Below the pieces are notes generated by a model. The model had not been told where the DNA came from. It searched no databases and saw nothing but the letters and a program-made list of their open reading frames with translations. From Siphonodentalium dalli (taxonomy: Eukaryota; Mollusca; Scaphopoda; Gadilida; Siphonodentaliidae), in assembly GCA_032622095.1 (NCBI GenBank), contig CP136068.1, positions 10,089,729 through 10,153,728 of the forward strand: a DNA stretch of 64,000 bases, read 5' to 3'. Position numbers and translations under genes: made by a program. Of the stretch, positions 20,637 to 35,600 are shown one piece after another. Within the stretch, counting starts at the first letter, position 1, and the number at the start of each line of letters is the position of its first letter.

Positions 20637-23600
20637 GTAGGTGTGGCATTTCAAAGTTCAGGTTATGGGATCGAGAAAGAATTGGTCTCCGAACAATTGT
20701 GATATTGAACGCTATGACACTAGCCTCTCCATCAATGGGACTAGCAACCATCCCCTTTCGCTTAGTCACCAATACATTCGTGTACCAACTTTTTGTGTGG
20801 AAATTATACGAGGGATAGGTTAAAACATTTTGTCTTTCAACATACCAAGGTTAACACTACATGTACTTATTATAGGTCACCCGACAGTCCTTAATTCTGA
20901 CTGTTTACTGCCATTCCGTATGGTTAGGTCTGATTGTCAAGATATCAAGCTGTAATCAACTGAATTGGTGATATATACCCATCATGGTTAGTGTTCATCT
21001 GCTGTGCAATCGTACGAATCTTTTGCTGATTGTGTTGATTGTATCCATGTTACAGCGAAAATCTTTCTTAGAAAAGCAGGCATGTGCAGTTTTGTATACA
21101 GATGAAATGTTTGGGGTAATGATAAATTACGCCCATGGGCTAATGGCACAGCAGCAATGCACTCTCTGTTTACACCATACAGTAAATGCATATCGATAAT
21201 TATTTATAAATAACAGAACAATACACACAACATGTACCTTTGGCTGTCAAAAACATGATATATATTGGTATTTCATTGGTTGTGAGCACACATATATCAA
21301 TAAAACCAACACATGCGTTGGATTTTTACCTGTTTTTTATGTCAAAATTGTTTGTATTGCCTTATTGAGGTATTTGTTTATCGCTTTTGTAAAAGTACCC
21401 CCATTCCTCCTGAAATTTCAACGGTATATCGCCCTTCAGAGCATTGATCCCTTTTCCATATAAGTTCGATTCACTAATTCATTCAACAAAGCTCTTAAAG
21501 ATAATTCAACGGTGTCGAATTTCGTTTTATAAATATCGCATTTTAATATTATAATTAAATATGGGTTGGATTTTTACCTCGTTTTTATGTCAAAATTGTT
21601 TGTATTGCCTTATTGAGGTATTTGTTTATCGCTTTTGTAAACGTATCCCCATTCCTCCTGAAATTTCAACGGCATATCGCCCCTCAGAGCATTGATCCCT
21701 TTTCCATATAAGTACGATTCTCTAATTCATTCAACAAAGCTCTTAAAGATAAATCAATGGTGTCGAATTTCGTTTTATAAATATCGCATTTTAATATTAT
21801 AATTGAATATTTTTGTTTATATTGGCACCCTTTTCCGGCGAGACACCAAATATTATGTTACATTTGGTAAGTGTATCCATCATTGTACTGTTCTTAAGAT
21901 ACATTATACTATATGTCAGTCAACAAAGATATGGGAAATTGATTCTATCATTTGACAAATGTTACAGTCACTATCGTTAGTAATTTTCATATTCTAGAGT
22001 AATTGTTTGGTCGCCAGAATTCTGGTATTTATGCGGAACTTGAACAATCTCAGACTGGTGTCAGATAGCGATTACCGGCAGTGCGAATGAATATGTCCAT
22101 GGTAATTGAGAATTGTTATGTCCAAGTTCTGACGCCCATTTGTTTACTGAGAAATGATTTGTCGTTTTATCCGATATGATAAGCTTTGATCAACTGATTA
22201 TTGATACGATGGATTATAATGAACTTTGTCGATATATCATACATTTTTTCATCCTAGCTACATTTAGGGGGTTCATTGTTTCTGCAATAAGGTCATTCAT
22301 AAATATCACGCTTTGCTTTATGCTGGTCCAATAACATCAACTCTTAAGCTTACCTGCGATAACAAATAGGTTGACATATACTGTATTACCTGCATGCGCA
22401 CGTTACATATCAGATAAAGACACATGTTCCAGTGTTATAGCCTGGGGGTGTAGTCGTGGTCACCTTTTTCCAGAGCGTTTGACTCAATTATTTGCGCAGT
22501 AATGCTCTCACTTCGACAGATTGCCTATCGAGATAATGTCTAAATAATTCAAATTGCATTGCAGCATTAAATAACATTGTCCTACTAGCTTTTGCTATTA
22601 CGTTGTAGGGAGAACCAAATATATATATTTGAAAACCATGATAAATAATCAATAACTCGAAGCAACTAATTGCGTTATCTACTTAATATGGTGGTTCAAC
22701 ATTCATGTCAATTATGTACAATAACTGAATATACTAACACCCTGTGCATCAATAGCAATGCATGTATCACACTAAACACGATACTGTGATGATAATATCA
22801 TGGTTAAACGTGATACATATCAAATGAATGAAACCATATCATGCACAGTTAAGATATTATCATACTTAGCATGGATTAGTAAGATAACGTAACAACATTT
22901 GGAACAATGCTATGCAAAAACACGAATGTATCATGCTATCCATGATAGTAACATGTTATATGATGTATCAAACCGTATTATGCAAAATCATTATTGTATC
23001 ATGTTTGAACATATTAAATATATGATGAATAACCTCGTGTTATACAAAACCATGATTTTCAAATGGTAAACATGATTAATAATGTTGATAATATGATCGT
23101 ACGTAACACGTTGTGGAGCAACCAACAAATATGTGATTCAATACTGCAATCATATGATGATATTGTTTGTAGCACTATGCGGAGCTGTGGTCGTTGGGTG
23201 CATTGCATTGCAAAGCGGTTATCCACAATGTGTCCCAACGATCACAGGGTTATATCCCCTCAATAACACACACGCTCACTACATTAATTTCTTATATTTA
23301 TATAGTTGTTTGGTTATTTGTTCCCATAAAACACTGAATGTATTCCTACTTGTATTTATTTACACAAAATATGTCGATAATATGAGACTAGACCACACAG
23401 CACATTAACTCAGCCCAATATTATATTTCCAAGCATAATTATAATTATTACGCAAATTATTTAATAACAGCAAAAACACAATTCATGTGGCTTAGTATCT
23501 TCTTCGGTATCACCATTACTCTAATATGAGTCTATTTCGGTATTTCCAGATTCTTCAATACCATCAAATTAAACTGTAATTAAGTCTTATTCATATTGAT

Positions 23601-26600
23601 AATCAATGAGAGAGCACGCTGATAATGTCCCCCGTTTGGGTATAAGAGTACACACATCACCCACAATGTTGGTATGTATTGTACAATTCTTTAGTTGAAG
23701 TAAAAACATATTATATTTCGAATATTGTGCAATGAATGATTTCATGTCCTCATACTTCTTTATATGTCAATACATGTGTTATGTACATATTTACTTTCGT
23801 CCGTCGTATATCGTCGCGTTTTTCTCTGTACGTGAGTTTAGCAAATGCGTCTCAATCATGGACGGCATTCCGGTATATCAGGGCATCGTCTCCTTTTTGT
23901 AACAAAATATCGATTTTGTTCTTTTGTTCATTCTCCCCAATAACAACATACCATATGATATATAGAGAATACCTACGAGTTTTGGTTGAATACCCGGATT
24001 ATCTCATGAGTGGGTGCAAGGAAGTACAGAATTTCCACAAGCGGCTACAAGCCGCGAGTGGAAATTCTGTACTTCCTTGCACCCACGAATGAGATAATCC
24101 GGGTATTCAACCAAAACCCGTAGGTTTTCTTTTTATTATATGCGCTATAAACCGCACCAAAACTGCTAATTTTGTCCTACAGTTCACTTCAAATTGTTAG
24201 AAAGCTTCGACATTTGCATTTTGTTTACATTCCATTAATTGATTTGCTCACCACCGAATGACAAATATCGAGCATAGCCGCCATAAGAAATAGTCCCCAT
24301 TGTTTTATTCTGAAATGATGCGAGAAAATTAATGTATACATAATTTAGTGATAAGAATATATTAAAACAAATGAGTTAACATTATAACAATTAAATAACA
24401 GTTTATGAACCGTGAAATCAATAATTACAACAATAGTCCGGCTGTTATTGATACGCTTTGAAACTTAATGTGATTCGCCGCTATAAACCGGAAGTAATCT
24501 CTGAAAAAGTAATACTATTGTGTTATCCATCGAGTCGGTCAGTGTTATCCATCGAGTCGGTCCAGGCGATGGATATAACACTCTACGCCACGGCAATTTC
24601 CCACTATTTAATGGGGAAGCATATAATAAAACACATTAGTACATAGGGTCCCTTTAACAACAATAATTATTTATGCTTGTACACAGCATATCAGCAGCAC
24701 ATAACTTCCAGTAGCATATCTTATACTTGAATGTGTTCTATTAAACTAGAGTATTATAATATATTCACAGATCCCTGCCAAAAGGTAGCATACGATGTAA
24801 AGACCAGGACATGTTACCTGCTTGACAGCGGGGCGGGATCACCTCCAATTAGTCACGGCATCAAATACGCAGATAAGGCCACACTGGTACGTGTTTAGTT
24901 GGGCAAATCTTATCTCTCTGATATGGTCTGCGTCAGTTGTACGTGCAACTTTAAATTATAATCATTTGTTCACAGCTATTCTCTGTATGCATATGGGCAA
25001 ACGTGTATGATCACTATTCTTATGTTATGTATCCTCATTGACCTGTGCCAATGCATTCTCTTATATATGCGAATCGACCATAGGCCGCCTCGCATATATA
25101 AGAGAATGCATTGGCCTAACAATTTTTATCATTTTTGTTAAATAAATGTTTCTTACAATTTTTAGGACATAAAATAAAAAACATCCATTACCATGCAGGG
25201 AGCCCCACACATATATAGAAGCATATAGAAGAGTGTCGTCTGCTCATGTTTGTCTGGGGCTCTGTATGGGTGAAATTATAAAATTGTTAAAGAATACAAG
25301 AACAAATTATTAAATTGTAAAAAATTGTTAGGCCAATGCATTCTCTTATATATGCGAGGCGACCTATGGTCGACTCGCATATATAAGAGAATGAATTGGC
25401 ACAGGCTAACTTACGATTGGATTTGATATGGCGGTCGATATTCATAAACATCACTTTGTTAAAGATGGAAATATGGTCCCAAAGTTAATATCACTTTTCT
25501 TAGGTAGTACAATGTGGTACAAAAATGGAACAGTGCACACATAGGGACGTCGATCGATGGTCACAATTGCGGGCGTCCACCATATTATGTCCAACTCCAC
25601 ACCACTGAATCAAAATTCGATTGTGCACCCATTTGATTTGTAATATACAAGTTGGAAGTTTAATCGTTCCAAACGTTGAAAAACTTACATATGCATTTTG
25701 ATAATTTTCCAGCTACCAAAATTAGAACAAGGAAATTAACATCTTTTGAAAATATTAAGCAACGTTGGGAGATGACTCCATATAAGTCCCTGGCGCTTAA
25801 GGCCAAATCACCATCGCCTCTTCCCTCTTTTACTTCTTCATCACATATATGTATATAATTATTTTTTCATGAATGATTCTTTGGGATGATTATTTCAAGG
25901 TTTGAACAACGTTGGGATGCGACACTCTAGAGAAGACCCATTGCCAACAAGTCGCACTGTCACCAAGTCGCACTGTCACCAATTCCATTATCTTTTCCAT
26001 TATCAATTTATCACCATTATTTTGTTATAGTATAATTTATTTTAGGTAGTTAACACGCTTAAATGCTTAGAATCGCGTCAGTGTGAGTCGATATTGAGCT
26101 GACGATGAGAGCGTTTCAGTCCAACGTATCGAATCATAATGAGGTAATTATAAGCAGCTTATGTGCGGGCAATGACACAAGTAAAGTAACTCACTTCATT
26201 TCAGTTGTTTTCGTTGTGGCCCGAGCCACGAAACTGCATAACGAACATGAGTCATGCTCTACGTTTGATTTAAAATTATAATAATCACATTATTTACCTA
26301 TTTCACATTATGGGTCATTTCTGTGCGTATTTTTCGCGGGCATATGTTGTGCGCTGTAATCGAACAGCATAATTATTTCGGTACTTTTTGTGAACAATTA
26401 TATTCGCATACATGTATATTGCTCGTGATCGATACAGGATAAATGGGCACAGTTGAACGACGTAATACAAACGCGCGCTATTTATTCGCATTATTAATTA
26501 TAACCGTGGTTAACCCGGTATCACTGTTATCAACAGTCGTGCATTTATTGTACATGTAACCATCACGAACATTTCCTACTCGTGTACGTGCCATCACATT

Positions 26601-29600
26601 TTGGTAGATTGTGTGGATGTCCACGGCATTAACGGATATTTAACTTGACTCTATCGATGGTATAATGTATTGCTGGATGAAACGATCGATGAGCGGTTAC
26701 AACATAAAAGTAAGCCACGTAGCTTCCCAGAAACTGTTGTTGACAGTTATTGACAATCTGACATTTCAGCCCCAAGGCAGGAACACATTCGCATCTTTAT
26801 ATAAACAAATTTCAGACTATGGCTTGGTCAGACAATCACAATATAAATTAATGTGAATCTGCTTTTCCAACTAATGTATCATGCACAACATTATAAGCTG
26901 GTCTGACAAAGGTTTGTGTGCGGCATACACCTACACCCGCACCTGCGTCTCAGCATGCCGTTGAATGAAAAATACAAACACGATCTCAATGCGAGACTAT
27001 TGATGTGGCATTATTTGCGATCGATATAATACAGACATATTCATGCTTGTAATGGAAGTTCCACATATAAACCAACTCGTACATAGTACGGCTTAAACTG
27101 CACTCTTAAAACAATACGAACTCTGGAGTAACTACGTAAGTACCAAACTTGTCCGTGTGGAGTACCAAACTGTTGGTGCTCTGGAACACCGAAAACTGTT
27201 GGCACTGTGGTGAACCACATATCCAGTTACTGGTACTCTGGACTACCTGGTGTGTACTCTGGAGTACAAAAACTGTTGGTACTCTGGGTTACCAAATAGG
27301 CACGTTCCGGTACTCTGGAATACATTTCACATTAATACTATCGGCTATTTTTGACCGATTAGGCAATTATAGACCAATTTGTTTCACTCAGACCTTTCGT
27401 TACACCGTTAATTAATATCGCGTGAATAGTACCGGTATGGGTCAAGTTCGTACGTACGCTGTGTTATATTAATAAAGCCATATTATTGAACAGAACATGA
27501 TGTACAACGTTTAAATAACTACTCAAAAATGGGAAGAGCCCACTACTGAACTTTGAAACAAATTGTTATATCAAAGAGTGTAGAGACCGAGTGTAGAGCG
27601 AAGAGACATCTATCCACGTCCCTTTCAACATGTGTATAATTCCATATGTGTGCCAGATTGTGCGTGGGAGGGGCTTGGATGCATTGGTGGGGAAACACAC
27701 ATACCTGACTGGATTGTTTGTTTTTTTTGGGAGGGGTGCTCACCTTATTATTTATAACTGTAACCCTCCCCAACAAACAGACTTAGTTTCAGAATGCATT
27801 ATATACAACATATCCCATTATTGTAGAAATGTACCTGTCATTTGAACTTAACCATTGCAGAAACCAGGACGGCCATGCTATAATATTATATGTGGTATGG
27901 GTGAGACATGTGCACCTAGTCAGCTGAGTGGCTCAGGTCATCGATGTACACCACTGCAAACTGAAGGTGAGTGAGATATAACTAGATGTAGTATGCGACG
28001 AGTAAATCGATTGTTGTGCTCTGCCTTGGTTGAGTTTAAACATAAGCAATGGATGATAATTTTGTTGCGTTCCATTTTTTTGGATGCAAGGTGGTCTGAA
28101 CTTTCTATGTCAGAACGACTTACTTCCAAACTCTATCGAACGCAAGTATATCAACATGCATTTTTTAGTATGCCTACATGATACCTCTCTTGTAAAGTGA
28201 CTCTGTTGGTGGCAGCGACAGGAGTGACAAGACTGGATACACAATCGATTACATTGTTTTTGTCTCCGATTTCCATCAAGCTTATCCAGAATCATACCAA
28301 TGATATGGGGAGTCCAATGGCTTGATTTAAGTATGCCAAAAGTGGCTCTCTTCGAAGCTGTGTTGGGAGAGGGTAAGGACACAGCAATTGATTCACAAAT
28401 TGTTTTCGCCGATTTCCACCAAATTGAAATATAGTACTCTCCACGATATATTCGAGCGGCTGAGAAGACTAGTGGTATAGTTTAAACATTCCAAAGGTGG
28501 CGCGGTTTCCGATTTCTATAAAATTGATGCATATTCATTCTTCTCCAAGAATCGAGGAATCTAATCGTGCGGTTTAAACGGGGTAACTAACCGATTGCAT
28601 CATTGGTGACCCCGCTACTGCTTGCGGGTTGGTATCTGGCCATTGCATCGTGATATTGGCGTAAGAGTCCCCAAAAAAACCCGACGAGACATACATGAGG
28701 GATTGATTTCTTAGTTGTTGAGCGGCTATGCCAGCGAAGAGTACTGCTCACATTTTTAGGTGTCGTCTCGTCGCTGTGTTGGGTTCCGTGACCATGTGGC
28801 AGATCAATTGCACTTAGTGTTTTGTCAATCGAATGTGTATTACTCTGTATGACATAATTGGTTGCACTTACCCGACTTACAATCGTGTGTGAGACTCCTG
28901 ATTATTAAATGACAATAGTTCAAATGTCAATACATTTTGCTGGAATTCGCAACAAAATACACATTATATGCCCACAATCATTATAATCAGAAGACCATTT
29001 TGCTCCGGGTGGGTACTGGAGCAATACTTGAATTACCTTTAGGACAGATTAATCAATCAAGTCTATATATGGCATGTACGTATTGTGATACCAAATTAGG
29101 TGGCGCGTTTTTGAAACTGTTCAATATTCACCGTTCTTAATGTATAAGGAACATTACCTGTTATACGGTTCGAGTGCACCCGATGAATTGTCGTCACTCC
29201 CAACTACCCAAACCACAACAGATACACCCACTTAACAATACACACGTGTATTGGTCGACATGTTCATTTATCCAGGAATTATTTTGACATGGAATGAGCC
29301 ATGTGATAAACAGTATATACAACCCTTTGTATTGTTCATAACTTTTTCATTCGCGAGGAAAGCCGTCCGCACTTGTGCATATCCCATAATTAAGTTATAA
29401 AGGCATGCATTTGAATGGCCTATTATCCTGAAATTTCTCATGGTTTCCAGCTAATTTATTTTCAGTGATGTTCGGATAATAAGTTCAGCAAACAGTGTTG
29501 GACTGTCTGCCGAACTAATTATCTTAACATCCATACAATGAATATATGAATATCACGTTACTATTTTTGTCAGCTAGTATCCAGTCATCAAAGGTCAAAT

Positions 29601-32600
29601 TATATACTTTTTCAAGAATTTAATTGTGTGTCCATTCACAAGTCGTCCGAACAATGGAAATCACCCAGAACATACCCATTCGCGAGGCTCGCCGTCCATA
29701 CTTGTGTATATCCTACGCGCTATAACAGCGTTAGGCTCCCTAACGTATGTCAATTTAGTTTATTATCGAGTACAAAACACTGTATATTCTTACCCATACA
29801 CCATTAAAGGTTGTCATGTATTTACAAATCATTAATATAAGATGACATTAAAAATGATAAAGAAACCCACAGGTAACACTACTTTTCGGCTTAAAATGTA
29901 TGTTTAGTTTCAATTTTGCTTTTCATCACAATTCAGCCAGTAATATCCACCCCTTGGCATCCACGTACCTCAATTACTTTCACAACACTTTTCTCATTGT
30001 ATCAGGAATAGTTAACAATTAAATAAGAAACTGTAATGTCCAAGGTATAACAATAGAACAGTTGACGTTCGCATTGTTTCAAATAAGTACCCACAATTAC
30101 ATAATTTACAGGACGGCGCTGCATAATTATTTCGTAAAGTCACGTGATATTATCAAAAACACCTAATGTTCATGATCCCGGCGGATATTTCGGACGGGTA
30201 GCTAAAAATAGATTCCTAAACGTAAATTGTGGGGGTGTGAATATTTTCGGCTACTTGTATATTTCTTGTCGAAATTAAAGGAAGACCTTGTTGGTGTGCA
30301 ACCCAACAGTAAACTTCAACCAACACGTATACAATATGCAGTATATATGAATCAGCCCTCAACAACCCCTGCACGCGACCGGACGGATTTCATTAGTCAC
30401 CCCAATTTTTTTCGGGGGACAAAACATATGGTCAGCATTCATAAAAATGTGAATAGTGTCCCAATTTGTCAATATGCTAGTACGGGTACAGTGCGATGTC
30501 AAGACCACATCCCATACATAATATAATATGTATGATGGTTTTACTATTTTCGCTCCAAAATACACATAATATAATTCGCTTTATAATTGGTACCGCTGTC
30601 GAAATAGGTCGATAACTACTACGGGCAATATTTATCACAAAAATACGCATTGAAGTCACACAATAATACAAAGTTGAACACGGTGTTTGAGTCCCAAGAA
30701 AACAGCCATATGCACGGCATGAGACGTGGGAGGGCGTTCAGTTGTAGTATATTCGTCATATGGTAGAAATAACGAGCTTTTGTTTCACTTCTGTGCGAAA
30801 TACTGAAAAAGGCTGGCAAATGGCTGTGATCATGGCATGTATTTTTCGGAGCATATGAAGCCCATATATCAATAGTTCGTGTATTTGTTATCAATCTATC
30901 TTATACCTTTTCCAAATACCTATATCCAGAATTTAGAAGCTCTAATGAATCATGTCCGTTTAACCGATAATAATATATCATATAAATACCAGTTGGTAAT
31001 TTTGTGCTGCAAAATTCTTGAACTAGAAATATGTCCGGTTCAGAATACTTACAACAGTTTAAGTAAAACCAGTTTAAATTACGAAAACACACGACGTGTA
31101 ACTGTTTATGAGCCGACGATGAATCCGCGTGGTACTTAACTGCGTAACGTTCTACCGTGGTGTACTCGCCGTTCTGTCACGGCATAATTACCATTTGACC
31201 ATGGGCGCAATCGTAAACTGCCGTTGTAAATGATGGCACGGCGGTTAAAAGAAAGTGGATACTACATTTATACAGCGGCCCGGTAGTGAACTCTAATTTT
31301 GAATTTTGCAGGGCCGGTACATTTCAGATCATATTCAAAACCAGTGGTTTGGAAATTAAAATTATGAATATATAATTATAGTATTGTGAATATCGAATGA
31401 TTGACTGATGAAATTTTTGTCACTGGTGATGTCAGACTGTGCCAACTGACTGGAATTCTTAGTCATTGTAACATAAAACCATCATACCTCATTGATGCAG
31501 TAATCCATTCTGTTTCATTCCTGCACGTGGTTCAATGATTGGACTGCTGTACGTGACATGGGAAGTTCAATACAAGTTTTGTAGACATTCAATCGAGTTT
31601 CAACTTTAACAGTTTCACTTTGAGTCAGACTCAGTGTGTGTTTAGATTTTGTTGTCAACATTAATTGCTGAAACTGACATCGAACATTGTGTGCATAGAA
31701 TCGTCGGTAATAAAGTGCCAGAAATCGTGCTACATACTATTTGCAAGTACTAAAGAAGGCGTATATTATGTTAAGTGGTGTTGTTCACCATTTGAGACGA
31801 CACTAATTTTGGTTTCGCCGTGATCGAGCAACCACATTTCCAAATCACGTGGCGTGACTAAAACTGAATCCAAAAAATCATTCGGCGCACACTAAAAGAT
31901 GTAGTCTGGGTACGAGTTATGTACGAGTTGTGTATAGTTCAAATATATTTTCGATAACAGTATGGTACAGCCGCAACTCAATCTATAATTTGGGAGATAA
32001 CTATATTACAGTTTTAAGTTATAATGTTCGTGTCATAGACTTGATTAGACTTAAAGCGACACTTCGAATTTGACTTGGTGATTTAGTCCCAGGCTATGTA
32101 TTTGTTATTGACACGTTTTAGGGACAAACATATTTTTATAAATATACGAAATACTTGTATTGTTCATGAGGTGTGTAGTAATAGGAAATATTGCTGCCTG
32201 ACGCGAAAGAAGGGTCCATTTTCACCACTTAATTAACAACAAAAGAGCGCTCGATCAGATGTGTTCATGAACATGTTAAACAGATAGCGTTCAGGTTGGG
32301 ACAGGTGGACAAATTAATAATGTAAGGACTAATTAACTCCTTTACGGATTGCGGACTGCTCCTCTTTGACCACTATTATGACATATCCAACTCCAAGCCG
32401 TGTATCGTCGATTTACATGATATAATACTCAACTTATTAAATTGGAAACATCGAATAACACCCACGTTCATATACGTTGAGGATTTGGCAACTGATCCAG
32501 TTAGCGAAACAAATCTTTGTTTCAGGTTACACAACGACGACAACTACGACAACCACGACGACAACAACAACCACGACGACAACAACAACCACGACGACAA

Positions 32601-35600
32601 CAACAACCACGACGACAACAACAACAACCACGACGACAACAACAACCACCACGACACCAACAACCACAACAACAACGGCAGGTAGATGACAGTACATATA
32701 GTATTAGCAATGACGCTTATTTATCGATCATACAATAAGGGGTACTAAGCCATTTATGTACAACATACATCACGTACACACAGTTGAAGTGATGTGAAAC
32801 ACTTCGGTATGATGACCAAATAGATATTGAGTATAATCTACATGTTGCTCAATGTAGTTATTTTTTACGATTATCAATCCAATAATACAACACACACTGT
32901 CAGTTGTATACATCAAATAAATGCAATGAATTCCGGTGGCGAAATTATTTGCGTGAATTTATCGCCGATAGTCACGTCCCAAAATAGTGATAATTGATCT
33001 CAGTTCAGGCGGTGTTTAATATGGAGTGCTATGGTCGATTTCTTTTACATTTTCGGCGATATTAGTAGAATGCTACATTTCGCGGGTTGGCATGTCCCCT
33101 GAGTAGTACTAACTTATCAATTCGACGCACCAGAACAAGTCCATAATATGTCTTTAACAGAAATAAATGTGTTAGCATGGCGAATGTGTAGCTCATGACG
33201 ACCACGTCGGTGCACCTATACGTGTGGATGTATGTCTGCCCGCTATAGACACTATATCTATAGCGTGTGACCATATGTATGACACAAACTGGTATAACAC
33301 GTGGATATGCTGACGAGGCATATAATGGCGTAGGATAATGTGTTTTAAAGTGACAATGTCGGCGTCAGGGACAGAACAATTGAAAACACTCGATGACAAT
33401 TGTTTTTGCCGATTTCCACCAAACATATATAAATTCATAACAATCTCCATTATATGTAGAGTCTAAATGTGTGTTGTTACGCTGCTAAACGTGGCACCGT
33501 TCGAGTCAGTGGAGGTGGTGTTGTTCGAGAGGCACAAACTTTGATAACTTCTTTTTTTGCGCTGAATTCCAATAAAATTAACATGGTTGGTTATCAACTT
33601 GACGCATGACTGCAGTTGTCTTATCTGAGTCAAATCTACTGCAATTACAAAATCTTCCATTGGAGATGGCACAGGTAATGCTGGTGTACATGTAACAGTG
33701 CCCCTCAATGTCGGCTGCAAGGACATGTACATATATTGTACAGATGCCACGGAATAATTGTTCAAACTGTTGACGTTTTTATGTTCTCATAATTCGAGAT
33801 TATTTGCGGGTTCACGTCAGCATGCAACAGTCGCGTATACATGGTCTTCCGCTACGAACGGTTAGTTATTTTTCCTTTCTTGTCTGCCTTGGTTGCCATG
33901 TCCTGTATCATTGTTATACGTCTATTAGCACCGACTGGTTGTGCTTTAAATATTAGCTCTGCCTGTGTCAAACCTTAGTTTTGATTGGCTGTGATATAAC
34001 ATGGCGAATCCTTCATTCCTATCGTCGAGGATCTATTGGCAGCATGCATTTTGTTAGCCTTGACTGGACATCGATAATATGAAACACTCACGAAAATCTT
34101 GGGGTGAAATTGACGAATTGTATTTGCATTATTCCCATTATCTCGTCTCTCAGATTCAGATTTCAATTCAGTTTCTCCCCACTTTAACTGTTGAATATCA
34201 TGATAATTGCAGAACCCTTGTACTTTTACGTCGTTAAACAAAACGAGATGAAGAAGTGATGTTGGTTCAGTCAGCCCCAAATGTCGGCTTTCCCACAACT
34301 TTTCCTAATCTTCTTCAGACAGCAAATCAGCCTGCTGCGGCTTATTTCGAAGACCTCTCTCCCTCTTTTTATTCCGTCCGTCGCGATGTTATAATGGTGT
34401 GCAGATAGTCACAGTCTCTCAGATATATGTCAATACCATTATGGAATGACGTCAAGTTGTTCGTAATTGCTCCGATCTCTTTTCTTTAAAGTCATGGATA
34501 TCCACCAATAAATCCGTCCAATGTCGTGTGAGGTTTATCAGCTATTGGGCGGCGCTCAATTTCATATTAAGGTAACCAACACATCTGTTTATTGAAGCAT
34601 TTGTTTACAACAAATCTAATTTGTTTTCTCATGAGATATTTAGGGTCGGGCGCATTTGAAAAGCCAACAATCTTTGTCGAATCACCGACCCAATTTATAA
34701 TATTATGGTGTGATATTTCTAAAATCGTACCGGTATGATATATGTTCTGTATGGGAGAACACACACAGCTGCATGTAGTTCCCATATATGGCATTATAAC
34801 AAGTTTAACCAACGCATCCGGGAATGTTTGCCGAACACGCGACTTCTTCTTCAAGGGATCTTTAACGTGGGGACATTATTGTACACGGGACGGATCCCGA
34901 TCCGACGGCAACTGATGTGGAATTTGGAACAGTTGTGGACATATGTGATCAAATAACTCAAATTGAATTAAAAAACAATGAATTTTTTTGTTTTCAGTGG
35001 TACTGCATATCGCGTGTGTGAAAATAAATATAACGATATTCCCCAAATTATATGTCAGGATAAATTTATCCTTCTATTTTAAAGAAATAGAGTTTGGACT
35101 TGAGAAATGCATGCATTTCCACTACGTGCCCCATCATATGATTGGTGACGTCCCATTGAGGGTAACAAACACAATGTATCACAAGTTATATCGCTGATGG
35201 TACATGCATGTGAGGGAATATATTGTAAAAAAATATAAAGTCCCACTTACGTCTATTATATTTGTCCCGCTGCAGTACTCCTTGTACACACATTACTGTA
35301 CATACTTTATCGCAATTGAATGACTGATTGATCTAATTGATGGCTGTTATCATTTCCGTGCATGGCCGAAGAAATACAACAAAATCTTACTCACCGATGG
35401 ATTTACTGTCTGCTTGTGTTTCTCCTTAACCCTTTACACAACAGAACGGCCCTGTGCCAATGCATTCTCTTATATATGCGAGTCGACCATAGGTCGCCTC
35501 GCATATATAAGAGAATGCATTGGCTTAACACATTAAAAATTATAAAATTGTTAAAGAATGTAAGAAAAAATGGTAAAAAGTGTTAAAAAAAGATTGTTTT

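Noticed and set aside
20317-20772. 151-codon minus-strand frame over exon 1 of the PAN-lectin gene
   Set aside because: No motif, and it is antisense to a signal peptide and Cys pattern that make sense on the plus strand.
32477-32738. Overlapping Thr-, Gln/Arg-, Asp/Asn- and Cys-rich open frames
   Set aside because: All are different frames of one ACN minisatellite. Only the Thr frame fits the splice sites and neighbouring exons.
34976-35037. Possible extra exon (YRVCENKYNDIPQIICQ) in intron 4
   Set aside because: The acceptor is strong, but the phase is wrong for the flanking phase-1 exons and the gene model closes without it. Faint SRCR-like look only.
35362-35586. 74-codon frame in intron 4
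   Set aside because: Its second half lies inside the double-palindrome element and it has no recognisable domain.
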